Part shown: positions 34,838-46,985 of the stretch, piece by piece
Layout: every line of letters starts with the position of its first letter
Numbering within the stretch: position 1 is the first letter of the stretch
Source: Varanus komodoensis
Lineage: Eukaryota; Chordata; Lepidosauria; Squamata; Varanidae
Direction of reading: 5' to 3'
DNA length: 64,000 nt
NCBI RefSeq assembly: GCF_004798865.1
Contig: NW_025335589.1
Coordinates: forward strand, 8,863,532-8,927,531
The notes under the pieces: generated by a model
Told to the model about the DNA's origin: nothing
The model's database searches: none
The model's input: the letters and a program-made list of their open reading frames with translations, nothing else
Program-made: the position numbers and the translations under genes

Positions 34838-34975
34838 ATTAATATCCCACTTTTTTCCTTGTGAGGCAGCTTACACAATCCACAATCCTATCAGGGATTC
34901 TAGGCTGAGTGTCAGTGACTGGCCCAAGGATACCTTCATGGTGGAGTGGGGACTAGAACTCAGATTTACCAAGTT
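34838..34975 (-). mobile_element. MIR-like tRNA SINE, reverse orientation, internally shortened
   Basis: TTAATATCCCACTTTTTTCC, GAGGCAGCTTACACAATCC, then TCTAGGCTGAGTGTCAGTGA, CTGGCCCAAGGATACC and GGAGTGGGGACTAGAACTC. Matches the complement of the MIR-like SINE, with part of the middle missing compared with 18303-18528. Confidence 0.75.
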
Positions 34976-35070
34976 TTGCAGTTATTTGTATTTTATATTG
35001 TATTTTATCAATTGTTGTGCACTTCCCAGAGATCTTTGGCTATTGGGTGATACAGAAATAAATTAACTAC
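34976..35070 (+). mobile_element. L2-clade LINE, last part of the 3' UTR
   Basis: T-rich text with TTTTATATTGTATTTTATC, then the terminal block CCCAGAGATCTTTGGCTATT, GGGTGATACAGAAATAAATT. TTTGGCTATTGGG is the loop and right arm of the family hairpin. Lies immediately after the SINE. Confidence 0.75.
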
Positions 35071-35640
35071 AGCAACCATGGAACCACAGTGCCACACAGT
35101 TTACAATGAACTCTGAAAAGAATGCAACTTCCAATTAAAGATGGTAAACTTGATCTGGATCTTGTTTTAAATCATCATACTTGCATGGAATTCGCTCTAT
35201 CCCATTTATAGTAATTCTTCCACTTTGGGTAGTTTTGGCATCTTGGCTCCCTAAGGTGGTGATGTTTGGTTGTAGGCATACAAGAACAGATAGGGGTTCA
35301 TCCAACAGTTTAACTGTTAATGATGTGTAGAGTATAATGTCATGTCAATTACATGTTGATTCATTTTCTGATGCTGAATTAACTTTATGGACCCATCCCA
35401 ATTTAAAAAATGATAAAAATATTATTGTGGTGGACATTGGATGGAGAGGGCAATTTTTACTTTGGATCAACTGTTGAGTGCCAATGATGCGGTCTTGTCA
35501 TTTTCTATCTCGTGCGTCAACTGTGAGTTGCTACAGTGTTAATACTCTGGTTTAACCTAGCTGCTTTTTCACTATCAGAGTTTCCATCACTAGTAGAAAC
35601 TCTTAATGAGGATGGTCAGGCAAAGTGACCCACAATTCAT
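35071..35640. other. Unassigned stretch
   Basis: Nothing identifiable. Confidence 0.5.
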
Positions 35641-36320
35641 GTGTATAAATACCTTTATTGGTGAGTAAGTACTGTATGCAGCACTTGAAGCAAGAATGAA
35701 GTAGGGATCTGGTTTGCCTAATTAATGGATTGCCACTATGGCATTTTATCTCTCAGGTCTCTAGACTTTAGCTGGTAACTCACTCAGTAAAACCTTTTGT
35801 TTCTTTCTTTTTATTGGACAGCACAATACCTCTTCAATAAGGGTTTGTCTAATTTAGCTAATTGCTGGTGGTGCAAAGCAGCTAATGCTTTTTTAAATGT
35901 ATTTTGGCAAGGTCCAATATTCTTTTTGGAAGGAAGTTACACAAAACTGCCTTCACGATTTGCTGATATAGAAGCCCTTTTGAATTGTCCACCCATTTCA
36001 TGGAAATGAATGAGCGTTCAGCACAAACGGATTCTCCAGTTTTTTGACAGTTATAAGACTGTTATTACAAAATTGGATGGAAACATACTCACGTCCTATA
36101 ATTTAATGCACTGAGGTACACTTTTAATATTTGAATTGCCAGTGCATACACTTCACCTTTGAATGGATACTTATTTGAATAACTGATCCAATTTTGTTGG
36201 AGCTTATTGGAAAGTTATATTTTCATATATACATATACACTATTCATTTATATGGATATTTAAAATATATGTATGTATATTTTTAAAAATCTGGAAAAAA
36301 TAAAAAGCAAAGCAAAATGT
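35641..36320 (+). mobile_element. Probable L1 LINE 3' end
   Basis: Frame 35797-36006 encodes NLANCWWCKAANAFLNVFWQ, which resembles the C-terminal CWRC...GTFxHxWWxCP zinc-binding block of L1 ORF2 proteins, although the second half of the Cys/His set is lost. Downstream is AT-rich UTR ending in GGAAAAAATAAAAAGC, like an L1 polyadenylation end. Start is approximate. Family is likely rather than certain. Confidence 0.45.
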
Positions 36321-36876
36321 TACTGAGCAAGCTTTCTTATGGGCTTTCATGGACTGATGGGGTGAGGAGGATTCAGATGAGACATATATATCTTAAACAT
36401 GACCAGAGAAAAAAGTAGCTTTAAAGGCAGTGAACAGAATGCAGTAGACTTAAAATCATCACAAAGCCAGACAGAACAAAAACGTGCTAGTGGACCAGAT
36501 AATATTAAATGGGGTGGGAAGAGGTAAATAGTCTGGACCTAAGTGCATCTGTACTATGTACAATTTCATAGGAAGTAACATAAGAATGCTATGTCTACAA
36601 AACAGATCAATATTTATTTATTTCTGAAATTTATACTCTATCACACCATGGTCAATTATCATTCAGAGGGCAATGGCTGTCAGCAAATCACTCATAAAAT
36701 AAAAAAGATGTGCTCTTTTACGATTAGGGATCCATGATAATTTCATTTCAGTTTGCAAATCAGTTGAAAATGCCCCATTCAGAGCCCCAACATACACATG
36801 AATGTGACCACATGTTCTCTGAAAGTTTTCATGAATTGCAAAACCTGGATTCCTCTTCAAAAACTGCACTAGGCAA
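36321..36876. other. Unassigned stretch
   Basis: Nothing identifiable. Confidence 0.5.
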
Positions 36877-36990
36877 ATGAGCAACTTCTGAAAATTTCAC
36901 AGCTTTCTACTAATGAGCAACTTTTTAAAAATGAGCAAGTTGCACTAAAAGTGCAACTAAATGTGCAACTTTTGAAAAGTGCTCAGTTTT
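36877..36990. repeat. Degenerate short tandem array, units of about 25-30 bp
   Basis: Four to five degenerate copies of a unit with TGAGCAACTT or TGTGCAACTT followed by A-rich text (36878, 36912, 36931, 36950, 36962). Possibly part of a larger decayed repeat that continues with AAACTGAACTTTAAAGTAAA at about 37030. Confidence 0.6.
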
Positions 36991-37534
36991 TACTTGTTGA
37001 ACAAACCAACCCAGGGCACAGGAGTGAGCTAAACTGAACTTTAAAGTAAAGTTTGGAGCATTTCACTGAGCCCGAACATCTTTTGTCTTCCCAATCCCTA
37101 CATATAAGTGCTAGTGCTCCACCCCAGCACCGATATAGAACAGTGGGATCTGAACAGGATTTGAATTGCCTCTCTGCTGTAACTCTTCTTGATTCATGTG
37201 CACTAAATAGATACATATCCATCCATTGTCAAGCAAAAGGAGGCAGTGGTTTCAACCAAGGGGCTCCAAAGCCTTGTTCTCAAGGGTATTTTCCTTGCAC
37301 CTCCTGGACAGATTGCAAGCTCTGGGAGCTGTTGTTTTCTGACCTGCTGAGTCTGGCCTAGCTCCTGAGCCACTTGCTGCTCCATACAGCAGAGACTGGT
37401 CCTAGTCTGCTTTGATATCTTTTAGAGTCCTTTTGAATTTCTGCTAAGTTGTCAGCTAGCATGTCAGCCCACCTCCAGATTGAATCATAGCTAAACCTAT
37501 CTAAAACAGCCTTCTCATCCTGGTGCTCTCCCAA
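36991..37534. other. Unassigned stretch
   Basis: 37015-37100 (GAACTTTAAAGTAAAGTTTG, GCATTTCACTGAGCCCGAAC) resembles a lizard interspersed repeat remembered without a name. No gene seen. Confidence 0.4.
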
Positions 37535-37660
37535 TGTCTTGCATTGCATCTCCCAGCATTCCTGGCCATTGGCCATGCTCAGTGCAAAAGAAGGCAGTCA
37601 AACTCCAAAACTCCCAGGCATTACCAGATTGGGGAAGGCTGATCTAAAGGATCATAGTTC
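37535..37660. repeat. Squamate GGGAGTTGTAG-type interspersed repeat fragment
   Basis: CATCTCCCAGCATTCCTGGC, CATTGGCCATGCTCAG, then CCAGATTGGGGAAGGCTGAT. These are characteristic phrases of the same repeat as at 13535 and 27225, here with both outer parts. Confidence 0.6.
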
Positions 37661-37962
37661 CCTCTGTCTGAATGCTCAGGTCATCTCCAAAGCTCCTCCT
37701 CTGGGGGCCCTCACTGAGTGAAGTTAGGCAAGTATGTATAAGATAAAAGAGATCCTCTCAGTGGTAGCCCCAGAATCTGTGCCCCTATGCCATGGCGCTT
37801 GCCTAATATTCGCACTGTTCACTTTTGGGGTGGGGGTACAAGGCAAAAACACTTTGCTTTTCCAAGCATTTTAGATCTTTATTATTTTGACAGTTTTTTC
37901 CAGAGCCTTTTAAATTTTATTTATTAGTTATCTTTGTTGGTTTTTAACCTTTAACAACATGC
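37661..37962. other. Unassigned stretch
   Basis: Nothing identifiable between the repeat and the hAT element. Confidence 0.5.
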
Positions 37963-37970
37963 CTTTATGG

Positions 37971-38511
37971 CAGACCTGGGCATTTTACAGCCCACGGGCC
38001 ACATCCGGCCCGATGGCTGACCCTGACTGGCCCGCAGGAGGTCACTGGCAAATTAAAAGTCAATGCAAATATATATCATCGTTCAAGCCCAGAACAGACT
38101 AGATTTCTCTCACTGAACAACAACAAAAAGAACTGAGGTAATACAAACAAACAAAGCTGGATGCATTTATAGGGAATCCAAAGGCAACTTGGATTGTTGA
38201 GTTTTCTGTTTCTCTGTTCTGTTCTAATTCGTAAGGTCTGTACCTTACTATGTTAAGCGCTGGGAGATTACATATATTGTAAATTTGAGCTATATAAGTA
38301 AAATTGAATTGAATTTATTGCTTTTCATGTAATGTTAATGTTTTTGTGAATATTCATTAAATAGCGTTGTTCTGTGCTCCACATTTTCATTGTATCATTG
38401 TAATGTTTCATTTGCTGTTTTTATAGAACAGTATATTGAACAGAGCTGTAAGTGTATTGGTCCGGCCCTTAACAACTGTGGCCCCATAGGAAAATCAATT
38501 GCCCACCCCTG
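37971..38511. mobile_element. Non-autonomous hAT transposon, complete with target duplications
   Basis: 541 bases. Left end CAGACCTGGGCATTTTACAG; the complement of the right end is CAGGGGTGGGCAATTGATTT, giving hAT-type terminal inverted repeats (CAGRSSTGGGCA). Sub-terminal GGCCACATCCGGCCCG and GGTCCGGCCC are typical of hAT/Charlie-like elements. Perfect 8-bp target duplications CTTTATGG flank it at 37963-37970 and 38512-38519. No transposase frame: an internally deleted or MITE form. The interior includes AAATTGAATTGAATTTATTG near 38300, which could be part of another insertion. Confidence 0.9.
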
Positions 38512-38519
38512 CTTTATGG

Positions 38520-38608
38520 TGTAAGTCACCCCCAAAACCCTTGTTTTAAAACAACACATGCATATGATAAATATGTATATTCCTAAAGAGGAACAAGATT
38601 TAGAATAT
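38520..38608. other. Short spacer
   Basis: Non-repetitive spacer between the hAT target duplication and the SINE. Confidence 0.5.
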
Positions 38609-38803
38609 GGGAACCTGCCTTCTTCCAGGTTCAGCCACTAGCTCATTCGGTTCAGTATTGCCTACTCTACAGGCAGCAGCTCAGCAAGATCTCAGCAGTA
38701 ATCCCTTCTCCTGCTATTTGGACCTTTGCACTGGAGGTTCCTAAGGCTTTGCAATGTGGACTGCCTGCTTGCACAGACTGCTCTCCCACTGAGACAAACC
38801 CCC
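38609..38803 (-). mobile_element. tRNA-Ala-derived SINE, reverse orientation
   Basis: AACCTGCCTTCTTCCAGG, GGTTCAGTATTGCCTACTC, then the tRNA head in reverse with TGCTTGCACAGACTGCTCTC and CCACTGAGAC. Diverged copy of the family at 43142-43325. Confidence 0.65.
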
Positions 38804-39664
38804 TCTGCACTGCTGATCACAGCTGGAAACAGGGCCTCTTTCCAGACACCTGCTATAATGTAGGTCACTACTTCCTTTACTGCAGTTTAATCCATAGCTT
38901 GGGGAAACTTCTGCATACTACCGCCATAATGTAATGGTGAAAAATAGAATTAAATCTTTTCCTGAATTTGCAGTTTCTTCTGTTGTTTAACTGACTTGGT
39001 GCTGATTTCCTTCTAAGCTTTGCTTGCTTATCTTAACCGGAATAATCCTGTTTGGAGAATCTCAATTACCTTCACTATTTATGTCACCGTAAAACCCCAG
39101 AACTGTGGATTATTGTTTCTTTCTCAGAACCATTGATATAACTCCTAAAGCAGTAGTAGCCTCTAATGACGTATCACTGGCATCAGCTGGGTCTCTACTG
39201 TACTGGAAATATTTTGACTAGTCTTGAATTTGTCATTTTTAGGCAAGGTACATAACCGCATAGTGTTGTGCTGAAGCTCTGCAGAATCCATCCCTTTTCA
39301 GCGTGTGGGTTCCCCTCAGGGTCAGCCCTGTATTAGAAAGCAAGCTGAACTAAAAGGAAGCACAGAAACCCTGCACAATCAGCAACCTTTTTCCATGCCA
39401 AGTGCTTCACAAGCAAAGGCTGCTAATCATATGCGCAGGTGAGAGACATTGCTAGCACATTGGTCCTGCGGGGTTTGATTCCTAGGGAGTCCCATGTGAG
39501 CACACAGCATGGTTGCCAGAAAGCCAGATTCATGACCCCAAGAAAACAAGACAGGGTCTGTGGCGCAACCCCAGAAAAGGTAATAGATCGCCCCAAAACA
39601 TTTTGCTCCCTCATTCTGAGTGTCCCTGCTCCGACATTTCATTCCTCTTCTACAGCAGCTCTTT
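38804..39664. other. Unassigned stretch
   Basis: No gene. Three overlapping short frames at 39423-39672 show no domain. Confidence 0.5.
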
Positions 39665-39765
39665 TTTTATAGTGCAATCTTGTACAGGCCTACTCAGAAG
39701 CAAGTCTCATTGCATTCAATATTGCTTACTTGTAGGCAAATGTGCATAGGAGCACAGCCTTACCA
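39665..39765. repeat. Short squamate interspersed repeat (AAGTAAGTCCCA type)
   Basis: TAGTGCAATCTTGTACAGGC, CTACTCAGAAGCAAGTCTCA, TTGCATTCAATATTGCTTAC, then GCATAGGAGCACAGCC. A clear copy of the short palindromic repeat seen at 28355-28440. Confidence 0.7.
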
Positions 39766-41580
39766 CCTCTTTTGGAACCTCTTTTGGCTGGAAATTTCAA
39801 GCTTGTAATATTTGTTCATTTCCTTCCCACTCCTTTCACTTCCACATTTTTTTAAAGTTAACATTTTAAACTGGTGTGTTTGGAGTAGTGTGTAATTAGG
39901 TGAACTTCTTTCTGCAAGGACTGCATGTTGGTGTGTTAAGGCAGATTTCGGGGGAAGGGACTGACTGGATGCATGCAACATTTATATTTCAGCTGAATCC
40001 TGAGGTGAGTCTGCGCATTGTCTTTCGATCTTTTCCTGCTGGTGTGCAAAGCACTCTGTAAAGACAGAATTGCAGGGCCAGGGCAGTGGAGGATAGATGC
40101 TGTATCCATAGCTTATGTTTCTATTTACTATAATTTCAAAATTCTATTCTTATTTTAGGGGGATATCTCATGTACTCTTGTTATTGTTGTTCTGTGATAA
40201 CAAGCTGTCTCTGACTTATGGGAAGCCTGTGAATGAATGTCCTCCAAAAGCAGGAGAATTTATGTCATTTATTTTTTATCTTTCTGGGTGTTTTACAAGA
40301 GATTAAAATCAACGATAATTAAAATTTCAACTAAAAACAAGCATATTATAACCTGACTTAATATAAGTTTGGAAACTATTCTGGGAAAGCTGACAGGAAG
40401 GGATAATGCCATCAGATTTAGACTAGACATGTACAGGTCTGCATGAATTGAAACACTCGTTCAATTTGCCACAAGTGCCTTAAACGATGGAAAGTGAATA
40501 TGACTTAATGTGATCTCCTTCTGCCCCACTTTTTAGTAGGTATTGATGGGGCACCATTGGGCCAAGGTAGCACACTTTCAGCAGCATTTTCCATGGGATT
40601 GTTCAGGACCTGCTGAAATGGGCATGCTGAGCCAACGGAGATGCTGAGGCTGGTTCTTACAGCATCCTTCCTTCGTTCCCTTTTTTCCCCAAAGCTATAG
40701 TGTGGGAGCAGCTGGCTGTGTGTCTGTATAGATACAGCTGCTCATCTTTTTATTTTTTTAACTATTTGGTTCAATTTGTTTGTTTTATTTTAGAGTATTT
40801 TTATCCCACTCTGTTATCCCAGCCAAACAAGGTGCCTTGAGTAGCTTACAGATAAGGCTGGCCCTGCCTACAGGCTTCCAATCCAGAAAGGCATGGCTTG
40901 CAAAGAAAAGCAAATATGGAGGAAAGAAGAAGAAAATCAAGGGTGCAATTCACTGTATGTCCAGCTGGAGATATACCCCAGCATCTTTCTGTCGCTCATG
41001 CTAGCTGGAGAACATTTATTTCTGTCAAAACATGCATAGGATTGCAAGTTTTTCAGTGGGGTTGGTAGAACAGCCCTTCTTTCCCTCTCTTAGCACAACC
41101 TGTGGACCAGACTTATTTGGCCACCTTTAAAGGTAGAGCTTATACAAGCCATCATGCAAGGGAAAAAATTCAAAAATATATGAATAAGCAATTATTGTAA
41201 AATAAAGACATGCGATTTTTAAAATGTATTATCATTCTCTAAAAGAAAGGGTTGCTTATTCTGAAGTAACAGTGTTACACATCAGAGCAACTGAAGCAAA
41301 CTCCATGTTGTTCCTGTTGTCATAATGGGGATATGATTTAAATGACTTTAAAGTGCAAAACTACACATGTTCAGATTATTTTTAATCAGGGCTGGCAAAC
41401 ATTTGTATGGCATCGATTGGTGGGGCGGGGAGGAGGAAGTGTTAATTGTCGGCCTCACAGCTGAAGTAATGCACATGCCTGTTGAAATGCAGCTGCAGAG
41501 TGGGGCGGAATCGGATCATTACGTCCTGGGCCTGAAATTAGCTTGATACACCACTGGGCGGGGGAACGTATTGTTAATTT
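39766..41580. other. Unassigned stretch
   Basis: 40790-40950 (TTTTATCCCACTCTGTTATC, GGTGCCTTGAGTAGCTTACA, GGCTGGCCCTGCCTACAGGC) resembles a reptile SINE or LINE tail, but its class is not certain. The rest shows nothing identifiable. Confidence 0.4.
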
Positions 41581-41735
41581 GTCACATTTCTACCCCAACT
41601 TGCCTGCAAGGAGCCCAAAGTGCTTGATATGACCCTCTTCCTCTTCTCCATTTTATTCTCACAATAGTCCTGTGAGAAGGGTTAGAGGCAGTGGCTGGTC
41701 CGGATGAGCCAGTGAGAAATGGGAGGCATTTGCTG
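41581..41735 (-). mobile_element. MIR-like tRNA SINE fragment, reverse orientation
   Basis: CACATTTCTACCCCAACTTG, CAAGGAGCCCAAAGTGCTTG, CCATTTTATTCTCACAATAG, TCCTGTGAGAAGGGTTAGAG. Tail and core match the complement of the MIR-like SINE; the tRNA head is missing. Confidence 0.75.
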
Positions 41736-42026
41736 ATAGTCTCTGTGCAAGAAAATGTCCTGGGCCAGCACAAGCTCTGTATGCACATTTCTGTTTGCCC
41801 TTGTGCCTAAATGAGTCAGTCTGTGCATCCATCCTGTGTATTCTCATGTGTAATAGCGAGGGAGAACACACTGATGTTAACCTTTCTGTGCCTGTGTGCT
41901 GTCAAAGGGGAAGCTTGTGCTGCGTTCTCCGCCGTGAATGAGCTATTAGACTTTTGCTCCCAGGAAAACATGGAAGATGTTTTCCCCTGACATGTTTTCC
42001 ATCTTTATTGTATCTGTGTTGACTGA
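41736..42026. other. Unassigned stretch
   Basis: Nothing identifiable. Confidence 0.5.
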
Positions 42027-43141
<1,115 letters not shown>

Positions 43142-43325
43142 GGGAGTTACCTTACACTGAGCAGGCCGTTGGTCCATCTAGCCTGGTATTGTCTACAGTG
43201 ACTGGCAGCCAATTTCCAGATTTCCAGCAGAAGTCTTGCTTCTCCTTACAGGGAAATGCCAGAGGTTGAACTGGGGCCTTCTGTATGTGAAGTCGGTGCC
43301 CTGCCACTGAGTCACAGCCCCTGCC
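43142..43325 (-). mobile_element. tRNA-Ala-derived SINE, reverse orientation, near complete
   Basis: GAGTTACCTTACACTGAGC, GGTCCATCTAGCCTGGTATT, GTCTACAGTGACTGGCAGCC, AAATGCCAGAGGTTGAACTG and, in the tRNA head, TGCCCTGCCACTGAGTCAC. In complement the head reads like tRNA-Ala with an A box (TCAGTGGCAGGGCA) and a B box (CAGTTCAACCT). The best-preserved copy of this family in the window. Confidence 0.85.
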
Positions 43326-44991
43326 AGAGAAAGAAGATCTCTATGCCAAAGCAAGTCTCACTTACTGTTAGTGATGGGCAGAGGAAATGCAGCAGGTGCT
43401 CATGGAGGGAGGTCTGCTCTATTGGAAAGCTGGCCAGGCTGACTCATTGCAGAGTTTGCTCTTTCCTGTCCTGTAATAGAGCAGAAGCTTTCTCATTGCA
43501 GAATTCTAAAAATAAGAAATATTCACATAGTAAACAAGTAGGAGTCAATCAGGTTATCGGACAATTGCAGAAGCATATTGATTACATGGTTTACTCTAGC
43601 TCTGCCCTTTGTCTGGATAGTAGCCTATATCTAAGATGATGGAAGTAACATGGGAATGTCTCAGCTGCCTCAAAATATGCTCATATAGCAAGACATAATT
43701 GCCACTAACTAGAAACCTTTCCCAAATGCTCTGTTTTCCACAGCACTGGATGAGAGGGAAAGACAAACAGCACACAACAGATGTTCTTCACATGGCTGCA
43801 TGCACTGCTGGAAGGTGAATGGAGAGTACATTAATTCATGAGTTCCACAGGAGGCCCTGTGCAGAACAGGGTTCCCCAGAAAATGAAAAGTTGCATTTTA
43901 TGACTGATTAGGGCATAACAATTACTCATAATTTATATGAATAGTTTTGGCTACATGGAAAGTAAACATGGCAAAAGTATTGTCATGTTTCTAGAAAAAG
44001 GGTAACTATGTTAAGCGATTGAAAAAAAGTTTTGATTTTTAAACTCTCTTTTCCATATCAGCAAAATCATTAGGTAAGTCTTTTCTCTTTGGTATATACA
44101 TCTGAGTGATCCTTGCAATAAAATGTACATGTGCTATTATTTATTGCTTTTCATAGCCTCAGAGGCAGATGTAATGTTGGTATCCAAGCCATAAAACATA
44201 AGATGGTTACACTGAATTATTAATTATTATTACTACCACTAGCAGAGGATTATGAGCACAACATTACTGCCCGATTTTCAAAAGATGACTTTCACAAGCA
44301 GAGCACCTCAAATCCCAAACGCTGCTGCCGAAATTGTCCAACTGCAACGACGCTCTTTCTCAGTTCAGGCTCAGAGAAGGGTCCCACTGAGAAGGCATCA
44401 TCTGAAATACTAACACCAATAGCACAGCGGTTATTTTAGTGTGCCCGTATTTGATGAATGGATGGGAACATGATTGGAGCTGGGAAACAGGGAGAACTAG
44501 AGGACGCCCCACACACAGCCGCTTGATGGCTGCTCAGCCACAACAGCAGGGAGGGAAAGGAGACGGGGCGGCATTTGCCAGCACACAGGCCAGGAGTGAA
44601 GGGTCGCCAGCTGCCACGGACAAAGGCACAGTTGTAGCAAAGGGGAAGCTTTTACTGAAATTATCAGAGATGGAGTGGCTCAGCTATGCAGGGTGAATGA
44701 AGCAAACATTTTTTTTCTTCCCATGGAGCTACTGTGTCTCTTGAGGTTTCGTGACAGACAACAGAGAGCTCTTTGCTCCTTCCAGGGCCAGCATCAAGAG
44801 CAGGCACGGTGGGAGAAGTGCTGGCCCAGGCAATGGTAGCAATGCGGAGGAGATGCAGTAGATGCCCCTGCTTATTTGTGCATGGGTGCTGCTCATGGGT
44901 ACTCAAGCAAGGAGTAGCACTGATGAGGCAAAGGAGGAGGGACTATAGAAGCTGGTGATAAAGATGGTAGGCAAGTGGACTCACTGGGTGG
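43326..44991. other. Unassigned stretch
   Basis: No gene. The 127-residue frame at 43256-43639 starts inside the SINE and is rejected. 44500-44960 is GC-richer than its surroundings but shows no exon structure. Confidence 0.45.
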
Positions 44992-45435
44992 GTTCACACA
45001 ACACGACAAGCCCCTGTGGTTTCTTGTGTAGGATGGCCTGTTGTACCATCTGAACCCTGTTGTGCTATCTCAGAATAGTTCGTTAAATGTTTAGAAACCA
45101 TGATAAGACACTATGGTTTGTTTGAGGCTTTCCACGCTTCACTGTGGCTTCTCCAATCATTCAAAGCCATTACCATGGTTTCCACAGTCCTCATATGCAG
45201 CTACCACAGAATCCCCTGGAAAAAGCAACAGCTGCAGGAGCCTCTCTAGCATCCAGCATGGGATTACATTTCAGGTGCAGTGGCTGATGGGATATGTGCC
45301 AACACTGGGAGGAGTGAATGGGGAGAGTGGAAACCATACAAGTGTAGAAATCACTTGATTGTCTGTCAGGTACATCCAGAAAAACAACAACAACACATGC
45401 GCAATGGAAACCATATGAGGTGGTAGTGTCATGAC
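44992..45435. mobile_element. MITE / non-autonomous DNA transposon, second long copy
   Basis: Begins GGTTCACACAACACGACAAG and shares its interior with 14691-15187: TTTAGAAACCATGATAAGAC, then CATGGTTTCCACAGTC, GCATGGGATTACATTTCAG-like text, GTGCCAACACTGGGAGGA, GTGTAGAAATCACTTGATTG and CTGTCAGGTA. The right end (GTCATGACACAATCC) is decayed. Same relative orientation as the first copy. Confidence 0.7.
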
Positions 45436-46318
45436 ACAATCCAAACCCAAACCCTGAGGGAAGGGGACCACTGGGGGGTAATTTGCCCAGAGGTCCTCCA
45501 CAGCCTGATGCTAGCAGCATCTCCAGTTGTCAAGCTGGTTCAGTCAGCTTGGACAGGTGCTCGAGATGGCCAGGAAGTGGCAAGGCTGCAGGAGAGCAGC
45601 TGGAAACGCTGTGGCAAAGGCTGCCTGCTGTGCCGCTTGCTTGTGCTTTGTCCGGCACCGGGACTGATGCAAGTAAATGCCGCTGCCTCTTAGGTGCCCC
45701 TTCTGCGGGAGAGAAAGCCCCAGCTGGAGCAAGGTCTATCCCTTCCTCTGCAGGCACTTGCAGGGCTTTGTGCCATTTCATGTGACCTGGCTGTCAGTCT
45801 TTTGCAAAGCAAAAGAGATTCGTGGCTGCTTCATAGGAGGGATGCCTGGCATTCATCAGCAGAAAACATCTGGGCTTTTATAGTCATTCTGCAGGGTGCA
45901 TACTTAGCCTCTGTGTGGGAGTCCTTGCTAGACACCACTGAAGATTATCAGTTCGCCAATGCAGCATAGGCAATGCAGCTCACACTTTCTGGGAGGAGAA
46001 GATATGAGGAAAATTTGCAGCATTCAGATTCTGAGGTATTCTGCCTTTCCTGCAATATATATTTCACAGCCTGAATCATTCACCCTGTATATACAAGCTA
46101 CTGCATCTCTGGTGATTTCAAGAAAAGCGTTTGTGTCGTTTGGCTTACCTGCATGAGTTGCAGTATCTTTGCTTTCCCAGTTGGGCAAATAGAGTAATTT
46201 GTTTCATTCCTTACTGAAATGACTGTGTGGGCCCACAAATTGCCCCTGGCTTTTTCATGTGTTTGGTACTGAAAGGGCTCTTACTGCTCATACAAGGCTC
46301 AACTGGAGCAGAAAGGCG
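45436..46318. other. Unassigned GC-richer stretch
   Basis: Three overlapping plus-strand frames at 45483-45969 arise from high GC. One reads RCPFCGRESPSWSKVYPFLC, which looks zinc-finger-like by eye, but spacing does not fit a known finger and no splice context is seen. Not called as a gene. Confidence 0.4.
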
Positions 46319-46985
46319 AATATTTATTTTTATTATTTATTTCATGACTTCATGTCCATACTGTCCAATAGCCAAAGCTGTCTATGTAGTTAAAGCATAC
46401 TAAAAAGATTACCATGAAAATTTACACCAAATTCAAAACACATATAACATTGCAATAGCTTATACAAAATAAATAATAAGATCTGTTTAAGCTGCTCACA
46501 AAGCCTTAATACAATAGTAAACTAATTAAATGCCCTGTGGTAGAGGACAGACTTAACCTGTTGCCAAAAAGATATTAAAGTTGGTTCCAGGCAGGCTTCA
46601 GTGGGAGGCTTATTCCATCACTGGGGTGGCCACCACTGAAAAGGCCCTTCTCTTGTTGACCCCAGCTGAGCCTCCCTTTTAGCAATCAGAGGCAGGCCGC
46701 AGATGTTGAGCATAATGTCTAGGCAGATTGCAGTTGGGAGAGAAGTTCCACTGGCTGTTGTGGTCACAAGCCATTCAGGGCTGTATAGATTAAAATCAGC
46801 ACTTTGGAAACATATAGGCAGCCAATGTGCACAGGCCAGAAATGATATTATATGTTCTGATTGTCTAGTCCCTGTTATGAATCTGGCCTCCACATTTTGC
46901 GCAAGCTGAAGCTTCTGAATAGTCTTCTGGAGCACTGCAGTATTCTAGCTTATGTTGCTGTAGGGCCCTGAAGAAATTTAGGATT
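46319..46985 (-). mobile_element. L2-clade LINE, RT C-terminus to 3' end, reverse orientation
   Basis: Minus-strand frame 46618-46935 begins LQKTIQKLQLAQNVEARFIT with GTRQSEHI and HWLPICFQ further on, matching the LKTVRKLQLVQNAAARLLTG...HWLPVCFR block of L2 RT. At the plus-strand left end the complement reads GACAGCTTTGGCTATTGG, followed by an AATAAATAATAAAAATAAAT tail, the family 3' terminus. It is 5'-truncated. Confidence 0.9.

Noticed and set aside
41386-41560. CAGGGCTGGCAAAC start and CACTGGGCGGGGG end as a possible hAT pair
   Set aside because: The ends do not form convincing inverted repeats and no target duplication is seen.
45677-45883. Zinc-finger-like text (RCPFCGRESPSW...LC)
   Set aside because: Cys/His spacing fits no finger type, and three frames are open at once because of high GC.
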